Source: Chaera sp964544355 (lineage in GTDB: Bacteria > Patescibacteriota > Saccharimonadia > Saccharimonadales > Saccharimonadaceae). Taken from it: a DNA stretch of 64,000 nucleotides. The notes under the pieces are model-generated. The model was not told where the DNA came from and ran no database searches. It saw nothing but the letters and a program-made list of their open reading frames with translations. Shown piece by piece: positions 40,980 to 49,989 of this stretch. Where the stretch lies: assembly GCA_964544355.1 (NCBI GenBank), contig CAZJAI010000003.1:1-64000 (forward strand), in the 5' to 3' direction. The number at the start of each line of letters is the position of its first letter. The first letter of the stretch is position 1. The position numbers were made by a program, and so were the translations under genes.

Positions 40980-41993
40980 ATGAAGACCAAAATTGCTATT
41001 AACGGTTTCGGCAGGATAGGCCGCAACGCTTTTAAGATAGCTCTGGAACGCGATGACATCGAAGTGGTGGCGGTGAATGACCTAACCGACACCCGCACCT
41101 TGGCCCATCTGCTGAAATACGACAGCTCCTACGGCACCTACGAACACGACGTTTCCTACGATGAATCGGGCATTATTGTCAATGGCCGCCACGTCAAAGT
41201 TCTGGCCGAAAAAGATCCGGCCGCCCTGGCCTGGGGAGCCCACGACGTGGCTGTAGTCATCGAGAGCACCGGCTTGTTCACTGATCCGGCCAAAGCCAGG
41301 GCCCATATTGACCCGGCCGGCGCCAAAAAAGTGATCATCAGCGCTCCGGCCAAAGGGGAGGGCGCCGAGACCATCGTGCTGGGCGTCAATGAAGACAAAC
41401 TGGACCAGGCGGGAGACATCATCAGCAACGCCAGCTGTACCACCAACTGCATCACTCCGGTAATGGCCATTTTAGAGAACAACTTCGGCATAGACAAGGC
41501 CATGATGAGCACGGTGCACAGCTATACCGCCAGCCAGCGGTTGCAGGACGCTCCGGCCAAGGATCTGCGTGAGGCTCGGGCGGCCGCCGAAAACATCGTG
41601 CCGACCACAACCGGAGCCAGCGTAGCCGCCGGTCTGGCTCTGCCGGTGCTACAGGGCCGCTTTGGCGGCATGAGCATCAGGGTGCCCACTCCGGTAGTGT
41701 CGATCAGCGATATGACCGTCTTAACCAAGCGGCAGGTCATCGTGGAGGAAGTCAACCAGGCTTTCCGGCGGGCCGCCAAGGAGCCTTATTACCAGGGAAT
41801 CGTGGACGTTACCGAGGAACAGCTGGTCTCATCCGACTTTAAAGGAAATCCGCACAGCGCCATCGTGGATCTGCCGTTAACCGACGTGGTTGGCGGCAAT
41901 CTGGTCAAGGTGATCGCCTGGTATGATAACGAATGGGGCTATTGTAACCGCCTGGTCGAGCTGACCGCCGACGTGGCTAAGAATTTGCGCTAA
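40980..41993 (+). CDS. gap: glyceraldehyde-3-phosphate dehydrogenase
   Basis: A 337-residue NAD-dependent enzyme of glycolysis. N-terminal INGFGRIGRNAFK, catalytic Cys in SNASCTTNCITPVM, and YDNEWGYCNRLVEL at the end. The ATG at 40980 has AGGAG 6 bases upstream. It opens a run of central-carbon genes. Confidence 0.98.
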   Translation: MKTKIAINGFGRIGRNAFKIALERDDIEVVAVNDLTDTRTLAHLLKYDSSYGTYEHDVSYDESGIIVNGRHVKVLAEKDPAALAWGAHDVAVVIESTGLFTDPAKARAHIDPAGAKKVIISAPAKGEGAETIVLGVNEDKLDQAGDIISNASCTTNCITPVMAILENNFGIDKAMMSTVHSYTASQRLQDAPAKDLREARAAAENIVPTTTGASVAAGLALPVLQGRFGGMSIRVPTPVVSISDMTVLTKRQVIVEEVNQAFRRAAKEPYYQGIVDVTEEQLVSSDFKGNPHSAIVDLPLTDVVGGNLVKVIAWYDNEWGYCNRLVELTADVAKNLR

Positions 41994-42006
41994 TGCGGTT
42001 TCGGCG

Positions 42007-42462
42007 ATGAAAATATATCTGGGTTCCGATCATAACGGCTTCCACCTGAAAGAGAAAATTTTCGCTTATCTGCAAAAACGCGGTTGGGACGTCGAGGACG
42101 TTGGCGACAAGGAGCTCGATCCGGAGGACGACTTCCCCCAATTTGCCTACGCCGCGGCGGTTAAAGTGCTGGGGTCGGAACACGACGACGCCAGGGCGAT
42201 ATTGATTTGCGGCAGCGGGCAGGGCATGTGCATGGCGGCCAATCGGGTACGCGGCATCAGGGCGGCTGTAGCCTGGGACGCTCACGAGGCCAAACTCAGT
42301 CGCAACGATAACGACAGTAACGTGCTGTGCCTGCCCGGCAGGCTACTACAGGATCGGGACGAACGGCAATGGCAGGACATAATTGATGCCTGGCTGAATA
42401 CCGAGTTTGCCGGAGCTGCCCGTTATATCCGGAGGAATCGCCAGCTTGACGAACTTGCGTAA
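42007..42462 (+). CDS. rpiB: ribose-5-phosphate isomerase B
   Basis: A 151-residue protein with the RpiB motifs YLGSDHNGFHLKE, the catalytic CGSGQGMCMAANRVRGIRAA (Cys in CGSGxG), and SRNDNDSNVLCLPGR. It interconverts ribose-5-phosphate and ribulose-5-phosphate. It begins 13 bases after gap. Confidence 0.94.
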   Translation: MKIYLGSDHNGFHLKEKIFAYLQKRGWDVEDVGDKELDPEDDFPQFAYAAAVKVLGSEHDDARAILICGSGQGMCMAANRVRGIRAAVAWDAHEAKLSRNDNDSNVLCLPGRLLQDRDERQWQDIIDAWLNTEFAGAARYIRRNRQLDELA

Positions 42463-42476
42463 AGCTAAAGCTTTGT

Positions 42477-42482
42477 TATAAT
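42477..42482 (+). promoter_or_regulatory. -10 box, leaderless type, for the 42490 gene
   Basis: TATAAT 7 bases before ATG 42490; the in-frame ATG at 42481 lies inside the box and is not the likely start. Confidence 0.6.
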
Positions 42483-42489
42483 GCCAAAT

Positions 42490-42996
42490 ATGGTGAAAAC
42501 TAAAAAAACAACACGTTCCAAAAAAATCTTAAAAAGCGATCTTTTCGCTATGCTGACCTCTTTAAACTACTTGGGTTCGCTGTGGCGGGCGGCAGTGTCT
42601 GCGGCCATTTTCCTTTCGCTCATCATCCTGAATGAGATTTACGCTCTGTATTACGGGCCCCAGTGGGGAGTCAGCGGCGGCTTGCTGAAGGAAACCTTCT
42701 TTTTCCAATCGGCCCTAACGGCTTTGCTGGTGGTTGTCTGGGCTGTGCTGGTTTACGATTTGCTTTTCGTGGTCATCTGCCGGCGTTACCCGCTCAGCGT
42801 TCAGATTGACAGATTGCTGCTTATTGGGCTGGAAACACTTTTCGCCGCGGTGGCCCTGCTGAGCGTGGCCTTTGCCTCGGCTTCCTCGCCGATGAACCTG
42901 GACGGTTTTATGTTCTGGTTCTTCGCCGTCATCCTGGTGTTGCCGCCTTTGAGAGCGGTAGCCGGCGTTTCGGCGGTAGCCGCTCGTCGCCGATGA
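42490..42996 (+). CDS. membrane protein, unknown function
   Basis: A 168-residue protein: a basic N-terminus (KTKKTTRSKK), then four hydrophobic segments (about 33-55, 76-100, 114-133, 138-158), ending AARRR. It overlaps rpe by 4 bases, so it is coupled to a carbon-metabolism gene. No family recognised. Confidence 0.6.
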   Translation: MVKTKKTTRSKKILKSDLFAMLTSLNYLGSLWRAAVSAAIFLSLIILNEIYALYYGPQWGVSGGLLKETFFFQSALTALLVVVWAVLVYDLLFVVICRRYPLSVQIDRLLLIGLETLFAAVALLSVAFASASSPMNLDGFMFWFFAVILVLPPLRAVAGVSAVAARRR

Positions 42997-43631
42997 GCCT
43001 GATCTGCCCGTCGGTGTTGGCGGCTGACCCCGAGGATTATTTGCAAAAAATTGAAACCCTCGAGCCTTTCGCGAAACGGATACATATCGATTTAAGCGAC
43101 GGCCTCCTGGCTCCTGCTGCCAGCATCAATCTTATTCAGGCCTGGTGGCCGCCCGCCGCGCAGGCCGATATTCATTTAATGTACTTGCGTCCGCTGGAGC
43201 ATATTGAAACTCTGGTGTCGCTTAAGCCCGATCTGGTAATAGTCCACGCCGAGGCCGAGGGCGACATTGTCGGTATGGTGCGGCATTTGAAACTATGCGG
43301 CCTGAAGGCCGGAGTCTGTCTGCTGCCGGCTATCCAGCCCGAAGACCAGGCGGAACTGATCGGCGAGGCTGACCATGTGCTGATTTTTAGCGGAAAACTG
43401 GGCAGTTACGGCGGTAACGCCGACCTAGGCTTACTGGAGAAAGTCAAGGTAATTAAACAATTGAACCGGCAGGTCGAGATAGGCTGGGACGGCGGCGCCA
43501 ACCGGCAAAACGCGGCGCAAATTGCCGCCGCGGGAGTGGACGTGATAGTAGCCGGCAGCAGCATTATGGAGGCTGGCGATCCGGCGGCCGCGTATGTTAA
43601 GCTGGCAAATAGCATAAGCTCGATCTCTTAG
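42993..43631 (+). CDS. ribulose-phosphate 3-epimerase-like protein
   Basis: A 212-residue TIM-barrel protein. The RPE landmarks are ICPSVLAAD at the N-terminus, RIHIDLSDG (metal His and catalytic Asp), DIHLMYLRP, the second Asp in IGWDGGAN, and GVDVIVAGSSI. The usual MDG and PN segments are altered (LSDGLLAPA), so activity is likely but not certain. Next to rpiB and transketolase genes it fits the non-oxidative pentose pathway. Confidence 0.85.
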   Translation: MSLICPSVLAADPEDYLQKIETLEPFAKRIHIDLSDGLLAPAASINLIQAWWPPAAQADIHLMYLRPLEHIETLVSLKPDLVIVHAEAEGDIVGMVRHLKLCGLKAGVCLLPAIQPEDQAELIGEADHVLIFSGKLGSYGGNADLGLLEKVKVIKQLNRQVEIGWDGGANRQNAAQIAAAGVDVIVAGSSIMEAGDPAAAYVKLANSISSIS

Positions 43632-43684
43632 ATCAACTTAAAAGCAAACATACCAACCCGGGGCGAAAGGGCAAGCGTTCAAAC

Positions 43685-44545
43685 ATGAGCGGGCAGATGA
43701 CTTTGGTTCAGATGGAAAAGAAGGCTTATGAGATCCGCCAGGATATTATTCGCATGCTGGAACACGCCGGCTCCGGGCACAGCGCCGGCCCGCTGGGCCT
43801 GGCTGATGTTTTTACGGCTCTTTATTTCAATATATTAAAGCACGATCCCAAAAAGCCCGACTGGCCCGGCCGCGACGTGCTGATACTGTCCAACGGACAC
43901 TGCGTGCCGGTGCGCTATACCGCCATGGCCCATGCCGGTTATTTTGACAGGAGCGAGCTGATGACCCTGCGCCAATACGGCAGCCGCCTTCAGGGCCATC
44001 CCGAACGGCTGCGTCTGCCTGGGCTGGAAACCACCAGTGGTCCTTTGGGCAGCGGACTGAGTCAGGCGGCCGGTATAGCTTATTCGTGGCTGAAAATCGA
44101 TCAAATCCATGACCGCTGGGTTTACGTGGTGATGGGCGACGGCGAGCTGGACGAGGGCAACATCTGGGAGGCCGCCATGTTCGTGGCTAAAAACCGGCTG
44201 CATAACCTGGTAGCTATTATTGATCGCAACAACATTCAAATAGACGGCAATACCGAAAACGTCATGCCCCTGGAGGATTTACGGGCCAAGTGGGAGGCTT
44301 TTGGCTGGCACGTTCAGGAAGTGGACGGGCACAATATAGAAAGCGTCATCGACGCTGCCAGCATGGCCCGTTCTATCGTTGAAAAACCCAGCGTCATTAT
44401 CGCCCACACTATTCCGGGTAAGGGAGTCGACTTTATGGAATACGACTATCACTGGCACGGTGCGCCACCCAATTCACAGCAGGCCAAGGCCGCCTTGCAT
44501 AAACTGCGCACTCTGGCCGGCAAAATCAGGAGCGAGCATGAATAA
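43685..44545 (+). CDS. transketolase, N-terminal subunit
   Basis: A 286-residue thiamine-diphosphate-binding half. GHSAGPLGLADVFTALYF at the start, SGPLGSGLSQAAGIAYS, and GDGELDEGNIWEAAMFVAKNRLHNLVAIIDRNNIQIDG with the GDG...N metal/ThDP motif. The split form is typical of archaea and some bacteria. It overlaps the C-terminal half by 8 bases. Confidence 0.94.
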   Translation: MSGQMTLVQMEKKAYEIRQDIIRMLEHAGSGHSAGPLGLADVFTALYFNILKHDPKKPDWPGRDVLILSNGHCVPVRYTAMAHAGYFDRSELMTLRQYGSRLQGHPERLRLPGLETTSGPLGSGLSQAAGIAYSWLKIDQIHDRWVYVVMGDGELDEGNIWEAAMFVAKNRLHNLVAIIDRNNIQIDGNTENVMPLEDLRAKWEAFGWHVQEVDGHNIESVIDAASMARSIVEKPSVIIAHTIPGKGVDFMEYDYHWHGAPPNSQQAKAALHKLRTLAGKIRSEHE

Positions 44546-45539
44546 ACTGATGGGGCTTAGCCCGGATATCGGCAAGCCGGACATCGCCAAAGAGCCTATC
44601 CGCAAAGGCTTCGGCCGCGGCCTGGCGACGGCCGGCCTGCGCGACGAAAGAGTGGTGGCGTTGTGCGCCGATCTTACCGAGAGCACCCAGATGCATATTT
44701 TTCGCGACGCCTTTCCCGACCGGTTTATCGAGGTGGGGGTGGCCGAGCAGAATCTGGTAACATTGGCCGCCGGCCTGGCGGCAGCCGGAAAAATACCGTT
44801 CGCCAGCAGCTACGCCGCGTTCAGCCCCGGCCGCAACTGGGAGCAGATCCGGACTACCATCTGCCTGAACGACCGTCCGGTTAAAATAGCCGGATCGCAC
44901 GCCGGACTGTACACCGGCGCCGACGGAGCCACTCACCAGATGCTTGAAGATCTGGCTCTGATGCGGGCTTTGCCTAACATGGTGGTCCTGGCGCCCGGGG
45001 ACAGCACTGAAGCCGAAAAAGCTACCCTGGCCGCCGCCGACAACAACCGCCCGACATATCTGCGGCTTTGCCGCGAAGCCACGCCGGTGTTTACCACGGC
45101 GGAGACACCGTTTGAAATCGGCCGGGCCTATTTGCTTCATGAAGGAGTCGAGCTGACTATCGCCTCGACCGGCACCATGACTTATCCCGCTTTGCTGGCC
45201 GCCAGAATGCTAGCAGCTGACGGTATCCGAGCGGAGGTGATACACTTTCCCACGGTTAAACCGCTGGACGAAACCAGGCTGCTGCTTAGCGCCCAAAAAA
45301 CCGGACGGGTATTGAGCGTTGAAGAGCATCAGACACAGGCGGGTTTTGGCAGCGCCGTGGCCGAGGTGTTGTCCGAAAAGTGTCAGGTGCCGCTTAAGCG
45401 CCTGGGCGTTAACGACCGGTTCGGCGAATCGGGGCGACCGGAGGAGCTACTGAAAGCTTTCGGCTTAACCCCCGCTCATATCGCCATGAGCGCCCACCAG
45501 TTTTTGGATGGTATTAAAAAATCGAGAGGCAGGGGTTAA
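44538..45539 (+). CDS. transketolase, C-terminal subunit
   Basis: A 333-residue pyrimidine-binding and C-terminal half. The catalytic Glu is in GVAEQNLVTLAAGLA, with the family strand GADGATHQMLEDLALMRALPNM and a C-domain (EEHQTQAGFGSAVAEVL). The start is ATG 44538 with AGGAG upstream; an extension to 44379 would overlap the partner by 167 bases. It forms a 2+2 enzyme with the preceding gene. Confidence 0.94.
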   Translation: MNKLMGLSPDIGKPDIAKEPIRKGFGRGLATAGLRDERVVALCADLTESTQMHIFRDAFPDRFIEVGVAEQNLVTLAAGLAAAGKIPFASSYAAFSPGRNWEQIRTTICLNDRPVKIAGSHAGLYTGADGATHQMLEDLALMRALPNMVVLAPGDSTEAEKATLAAADNNRPTYLRLCREATPVFTTAETPFEIGRAYLLHEGVELTIASTGTMTYPALLAARMLAADGIRAEVIHFPTVKPLDETRLLLSAQKTGRVLSVEEHQTQAGFGSAVAEVLSEKCQVPLKRLGVNDRFGESGRPEELLKAFGLTPAHIAMSAHQFLDGIKKSRGRG

Positions 45540-45543
45540 TCGT

Positions 45544-46455
45544 ATGGGCAGTACTATCACTGAGATCCGCGATGCCTGTCTGCGCGCCCGGCATCTTATG
45601 CAGCGCTCGCGCAGTCAGCATTTCGCCGTAGGGGCGTTTAATATAGATAACCAGGAAACGCTGATCGCCGTATGCCGGGCGGCTCAGGCCAAGCAATCCC
45701 CGGTGCTGGTTGAGGTCAGCGACGGCGAGGTTAAGGCTATGGGCCTCAGTAACATCCGCGACATGGTGGACAATTATCGGCGCGAGTATGGCGTGGAAAT
45801 CTACCTGAATCTAGACCACAGCCCGAGCGTGGAGGATGCCATGCGGGGCGTCGATGCCGGTTTCGAATTTATTCACATAGATATTTCGCAGGCCGATCAC
45901 CAAGCCAGCGACGAGGCGATTGTCGAGACCACCCGCCAGGTGGTGGAGTACGCCAAGTTTACCGGAGCCGTAGTGGAAAGCGAACCGCATTACTTTGCCG
46001 GCAGCTCCAATCTGCACAACGAGTCGATAGATTACGAGGTTATTAAAAAGACGTTCTCCACTCCTGAAGGGGCGCGACATTTCGTGGAGGCCACGGGCAT
46101 TGATACTTTCGCCGCGGCCGTGGGCAACCTGCACGGTAAGTATCCCGTCCCTAAAGAGCTGGACCTGGAGTTGCTGGGTCGCATTCGCCAGGCCATAGAT
46201 TGCAACATTTCGCTGCATGGCGGCAGCGGCACCCCTTTGCATTATTTCGGCGAAGCCGCCCGCATTGGCGTCAGCAAGATTAACATCAACAGCGACATGC
46301 GCTATGTCTTTCGCAAGACGCTGGAAAAAGTCCTGGCCGACAACCCCGACGAATACGCCGTGGTTAAACTAATGCCGGAAGTCTACCGGGCGGTTCAGCA
46401 GGTTGTCGAAGAAAAAATCGAAGCTTTCGGCTCGGCCGGCAAGGCGGTAGTTTAA
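45544..46455 (+). CDS. fba: class II fructose-bisphosphate aldolase
   Basis: A 303-residue zinc aldolase. Zn and catalytic sites: NLDHSPSVEDA (Asp and His), SEPHYF, GNLHGKYP (second Zn His) and SLHGGSGTP (third Zn His). YxN near DMRY...R is the phosphate-binding region. Fructose or tagatose bisphosphate forms cannot be told apart by eye. Follows the transketolase pair by 4 bases. Confidence 0.94.
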   Translation: MGSTITEIRDACLRARHLMQRSRSQHFAVGAFNIDNQETLIAVCRAAQAKQSPVLVEVSDGEVKAMGLSNIRDMVDNYRREYGVEIYLNLDHSPSVEDAMRGVDAGFEFIHIDISQADHQASDEAIVETTRQVVEYAKFTGAVVESEPHYFAGSSNLHNESIDYEVIKKTFSTPEGARHFVEATGIDTFAAAVGNLHGKYPVPKELDLELLGRIRQAIDCNISLHGGSGTPLHYFGEAARIGVSKININSDMRYVFRKTLEKVLADNPDEYAVVKLMPEVYRAVQQVVEEKIEAFGSAGKAVV

Positions 46456-46955
46456 CCCTGACTGCCGCTAAGCGACCGCTGATAGTCCCGATAAAGCCGG
46501 TCCAGCAGATTGGTTTCGATGTAGGGTTCTTGCAGCTGTCCGGCTATGACGCCGTCGGCGGCGTAGGCATCAACCATACTGGACGTAACGGCTGCGCGGT
46601 AAGTCAGACGGTAAGCTAATTTGCCCAACTGGTCAGGGTGGTAAAGATACTGAAGATCCGCCAGCTGTTTGATCTCGCCCTCTTTTAGACTGGCCTGCAG
46701 GCTGCCGCCGTTTATCACCGGATTGGCGGAGTCGTTATCCACCCTGACGCGCCTTAAAAGCGGGGAATGTTGGCCCAGTACCAGGCAGAACTTAATTAGC
46801 AGCTCGGCTCGAAAAGGAGCCGAGGCAAAATCCTTATACACCAGCTGCGCCATGTGCAGAGCGGTCTCTTTCCGGGCCGGCACGAAGCTGCCTCGCAGGT
46901 GCCACACCCCCGCCGCCGCGGCTTCTGGGTTCATTCTTCTCATGACAATCAACAT
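46452..46955 (-). CDS. hypothetical protein
   Basis: A 167-residue soluble protein convergent with fba, overlapping its end by 4 bases. No family is recognised. The start may be one of several Met codons within the first seven residues (MLIVMRRM). It contains a conserved-looking SMVDAYAADGVIAGQLQEPYIETNLLDRLY segment near the C-terminus. Divergent from the PfkB-type kinase. Confidence 0.55.
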   Translation of the reverse strand: MLIVMRRMNPEAAAAGVWHLRGSFVPARKETALHMAQLVYKDFASAPFRAELLIKFCLVLGQHSPLLRRVRVDNDSANPVINGGSLQASLKEGEIKQLADLQYLYHPDQLGKLAYRLTYRAAVTSSMVDAYAADGVIAGQLQEPYIETNLLDRLYRDYQRSLSGSQG

Positions 46956-47012
46956 AACTCCCGATTCGTCGCTAAAGCAAGCATAAGTGTTATATACTGT
47001 TATTTAAGACAG

Positions 47013-48041
47013 ATGAACCCGGAAAAAGTGGCGACTATATTATCAGTGGGCAAGGCGACGCAGGACGTCTTTTTAAAGAGCGCCGAATTCGACCCTAAAA
47101 AAGAAGGCAAGGTGGCATATACTCATTTGCCGCTGGGCGCCAAACTGGACGTTGACGAGGTGGTATTCGCTACCGGCGGCAACGCCTGCAACGCCGCCGT
47201 AACATTCGCCCGGCAAGGGCACCGCTCTGGTTATATGTGGCTGCTGGGAGAGGATCCGGCCAGCCAGGCGATTTTAGCCGAGCTGGACGATGAAGGCGTG
47301 GATACCACCGGCGTGATTCAGCGCGATGATTGCCGGGCCAGTTACTCGACGGTGCTGATCTCGCCCGACGGTGAGCGGACGGTGCTGAACTTTCACGGCA
47401 GCCTGCCGGCGTCGGATGGCAGGCCGCTCGATCTATCGCTGATTGGCGGAGTCGACTGGCTGTACGTCTCTTCCATCGGATCGCTGTCGTTGCTTAACGA
47501 ACTGGTTAGTGTCGCCAGATCCGCCGGCATTAAGGTAATGCTTAATCCAGCCGGAGCGGAACTGAGCCACCCGGCCAAATTACGCAGCCTATTGCCCGAT
47601 ATCGAGGTTTTGGCCTTGAACAAAGAGGAGATGCAGGCCCTGGTTGCCGGACAAACGCTCGAGGAGCTGGTGTTGCATGGGTTGAACTTATGCCCGGTGG
47701 TGATTGTTTCGGACGGGCCGCGCGGCTCCTGCGCCAGCGATGGCAAGCAACTGGTGCGGGCCGGTACCTACGAGGACGTGCCGGTGGTGGACAGGACTGG
47801 CGCCGGGGACGCTTTCGCTTCGGGGTTTTTAAGCGCTTGGGCGGCCGGGGCCGGTCTGGCCGATTCTATAGTCTTAGCCAGTGCTAACTCCACTTCGGTG
47901 GTCGGCCAGATTGGCGCCAAAAAGAGTATACTGCGCAGAGGGGCGCCCCTGCACGGTATGCCGCTTCGCCTGAAAACGCTCGATGCTGCTACAATATCCC
48001 AGAACGAACCGCTTAAACAAAAAAATACGCTTAACACTTAA
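47013..48041 (+). CDS. PfkB-family carbohydrate kinase
   Basis: A 342-residue ribokinase-like sugar or nucleoside kinase. Landmarks: GGNACNAAVTFARQGH near the N-terminus and DRTGAGDAFASGFLSAWAAG with the catalytic Asp. The central segment shows PAGAELSHPAK and LALNKEEM. The substrate is unresolved; in this carbon cluster a 1-phosphofructokinase or ribokinase role is possible. TATACT (46993-46998) lies 14 bases before the ATG. The ATG at 47013 is chosen. Confidence 0.9.
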   Translation: MNPEKVATILSVGKATQDVFLKSAEFDPKKEGKVAYTHLPLGAKLDVDEVVFATGGNACNAAVTFARQGHRSGYMWLLGEDPASQAILAELDDEGVDTTGVIQRDDCRASYSTVLISPDGERTVLNFHGSLPASDGRPLDLSLIGGVDWLYVSSIGSLSLLNELVSVARSAGIKVMLNPAGAELSHPAKLRSLLPDIEVLALNKEEMQALVAGQTLEELVLHGLNLCPVVIVSDGPRGSCASDGKQLVRAGTYEDVPVVDRTGAGDAFASGFLSAWAAGAGLADSIVLASANSTSVVGQIGAKKSILRRGAPLHGMPLRLKTLDAATISQNEPLKQKNTLNT

Positions 48042-48045
48042 AAAT

Positions 48046-49296
48046 ATGGCTAAATTACTGCGCGATCTGTTAAATGCTGAAGAGCCGCTGTTTTCGTTGG
48101 CGCTACGACAACTGGAAATGGCCAGCGGCCGGCCCGGCGAAGACGTTCGGCTGGTGGGCGAAATCATTGAAAAAACCCATGCCGCCATACAGCAAATGGG
48201 GCTTGATCATGCCGATTCCACCGGGCGCGAACTGTTTGGCGCCCTATATAACCGGATTGCCGAAGATAATCGCCGGGTGGCGTCAATCATTGGGGCCGGC
48301 CAATCGCAAGCCGAGGACGTGGCCGCCATGATGCCGATTATCAGGCAGGCGGTTCTGAAACTGAAAACATCGCGCTTTGCTTGGGTGCTGAAGCGCTCCC
48401 GCGCCAAATCGCTGCTTAAGGCGATGCCTCCGCGCCGGCTGATGCAACACTTGGGCTACCGATCGGTCGACAGCCTGCTCAAGCATGAAAAATTTGACGA
48501 AGTTTACACGGCCATCAGATTTTCGGAGGGCAGCGCCTGGCTGAACCGCTACAACCAGCTGTTTAAAACCGTTACCCCCAGCGATTTCGAAACCCGCGAT
48601 ATAAGCATTATTATTATGGATCAGCAAAAATACGCCGATCTTGCCGAGGGCTTTGTGCATAAAAAACGCCACAACATCACCCACAGCAAAGAGCTGGGAA
48701 CTATCGTGGTAGTACCGATGAAACAAGGAACCGTGCCGGGTTTGACTCTGAAAAGCCTGCCGCTGATGCTGCACTACATCAACGAAATAAGACTCTACAG
48801 CTCTTTTTTCAAATTAAAACAAGTTAAAAGCAGCTTTGGCAGGATAGTGGTGGATACTTTGATTGCCGACCCTTCCTCGGCCAGCCAGATGGCCGGCCAA
48901 AACGTTCACTGGAGAGTTATTCAGCGTTATTTCGGTAAACTGGACGGTGAAAATCACCCCGAAGATTTCGAACCTCACGTCCATCCCGAAGACCTGCATT
49001 GGCGCCGTGCCGAGGAGCTACTCAGCCAGATAGATCCGGCCATGTCATTCTGGCAGGGTCTGGATTTTGTCGGCCGCCTTGAGCCGGACGGTCCGGTCAG
49101 TTTCAATTTAATGGACGTAGCCCTGGCCTATTCCAACCAAGAGCTTTATGCCAACCGCTACGTCTATCATATGCGCGAAAGTTTGTGGAACGAGATTTTC
49201 ATGCGGTACATGGGGCACAAAAATCTGGAGCGCCAAATACTCATCCGGTTAGATAACGACATGGTTAAACCCGAAAAATTGCGTCCCTCAGCCTAA
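48046..49296 (+). CDS. conserved-looking protein of unknown function
   Basis: A 416-residue soluble protein starting just after the kinase stop. It shows no family I can name. It is mixed helical, with a central beta region (RDISIIIMDQQKYADLAEGFVHKKRHNITHSKELGTIVVVP) and an EIRLYSSFFKLKQ segment. The EPHVHPEDLHWRRAEELL stretch is His-rich. Start ATG 48046; a 21-codon upstream frame overlaps the kinase. Confidence 0.6.
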   Translation: MAKLLRDLLNAEEPLFSLALRQLEMASGRPGEDVRLVGEIIEKTHAAIQQMGLDHADSTGRELFGALYNRIAEDNRRVASIIGAGQSQAEDVAAMMPIIRQAVLKLKTSRFAWVLKRSRAKSLLKAMPPRRLMQHLGYRSVDSLLKHEKFDEVYTAIRFSEGSAWLNRYNQLFKTVTPSDFETRDISIIIMDQQKYADLAEGFVHKKRHNITHSKELGTIVVVPMKQGTVPGLTLKSLPLMLHYINEIRLYSSFFKLKQVKSSFGRIVVDTLIADPSSASQMAGQNVHWRVIQRYFGKLDGENHPEDFEPHVHPEDLHWRRAEELLSQIDPAMSFWQGLDFVGRLEPDGPVSFNLMDVALAYSNQELYANRYVYHMRESLWNEIFMRYMGHKNLERQILIRLDNDMVKPEKLRPSA

Positions 49297-49317
49297 GGAT
49301 TGAAAGAGCTTTTACTA

Positions 49318-49923
49318 ATGAGCAAGTATCAAATATGCGTTTCCGGTTCGGCGGCCGGCCGGGCGGTCGAAGATTCGCATAATTTGGCCTACCAGCTTGG
49401 CAAGGCCATTGCCGAGCGGGGGCATACCCTTATAACGGGCGCTACCGTAGGCTTGCCGCGCTATGCCGCCAAGGGAGCGATCGAAAACGGCGGTTTGTCC
49501 GTTGGTTTTTCTCCGGCCGCCACCCTCAGAGAGCACGTTAACAGCTACCGCTTGCCTACCGCCGAGTTCAGCTACATTAACTTTACCGGTATGGAATATG
49601 TCGGCCGCGACGTGCACTTGGTGCGCTCCTGCGACGCCATTATCACTGTCGGCGGGCGCATGGGCAGCCTTCACGAGTTTTCGACCGCCATCGAAAGCCG
49701 CAAAATCTGCGCCGTGCTACTGGGCAGCGGCGGTCTGGCCGATTTCTTACCAACGCTTCTTAGCAGTGTCGAAACGCCGCATGGCGACCAGGTTATTTAC
49801 CATACCGACCCTGTCCGGCTGGTTGACTGGGTAATTGGCGCGCTGGATAAGAAATATGCCGACTTCAAGCAGCAGGTGGTGACTGACGAGCCTCCCGCTA
49901 AGAACCGTCGCCGCTTAGGCTGA
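49318..49923 (+). CDS. LOG/SLOG-superfamily nucleotide-binding protein
   Basis: A 201-residue Rossmann-like protein of the LOG/TIGR00725 type: ICVSGSAAGRAVEDSHNLAYQLGKAIAERGHTLITG at the start and GGRMGSLHEFSTAIESRK, the GGxGT-E-like loop, near residue 113. LOG proteins release free cytokinin bases or bind nucleotides; the altered loop (GGRMGSLHE) argues for a binding or sensing role. Substrate unknown. Confidence 0.75.
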   Translation: MSKYQICVSGSAAGRAVEDSHNLAYQLGKAIAERGHTLITGATVGLPRYAAKGAIENGGLSVGFSPAATLREHVNSYRLPTAEFSYINFTGMEYVGRDVHLVRSCDAIITVGGRMGSLHEFSTAIESRKICAVLLGSGGLADFLPTLLSSVETPHGDQVIYHTDPVRLVDWVIGALDKKYADFKQQVVTDEPPAKNRRRLG

Positions 49924-49989
49924 AAAAACCGCCCGGCCAACCCCTGCCATCGGCTCTAAAGCGCCGTTGATGATAAAATTGAAAGGTTA

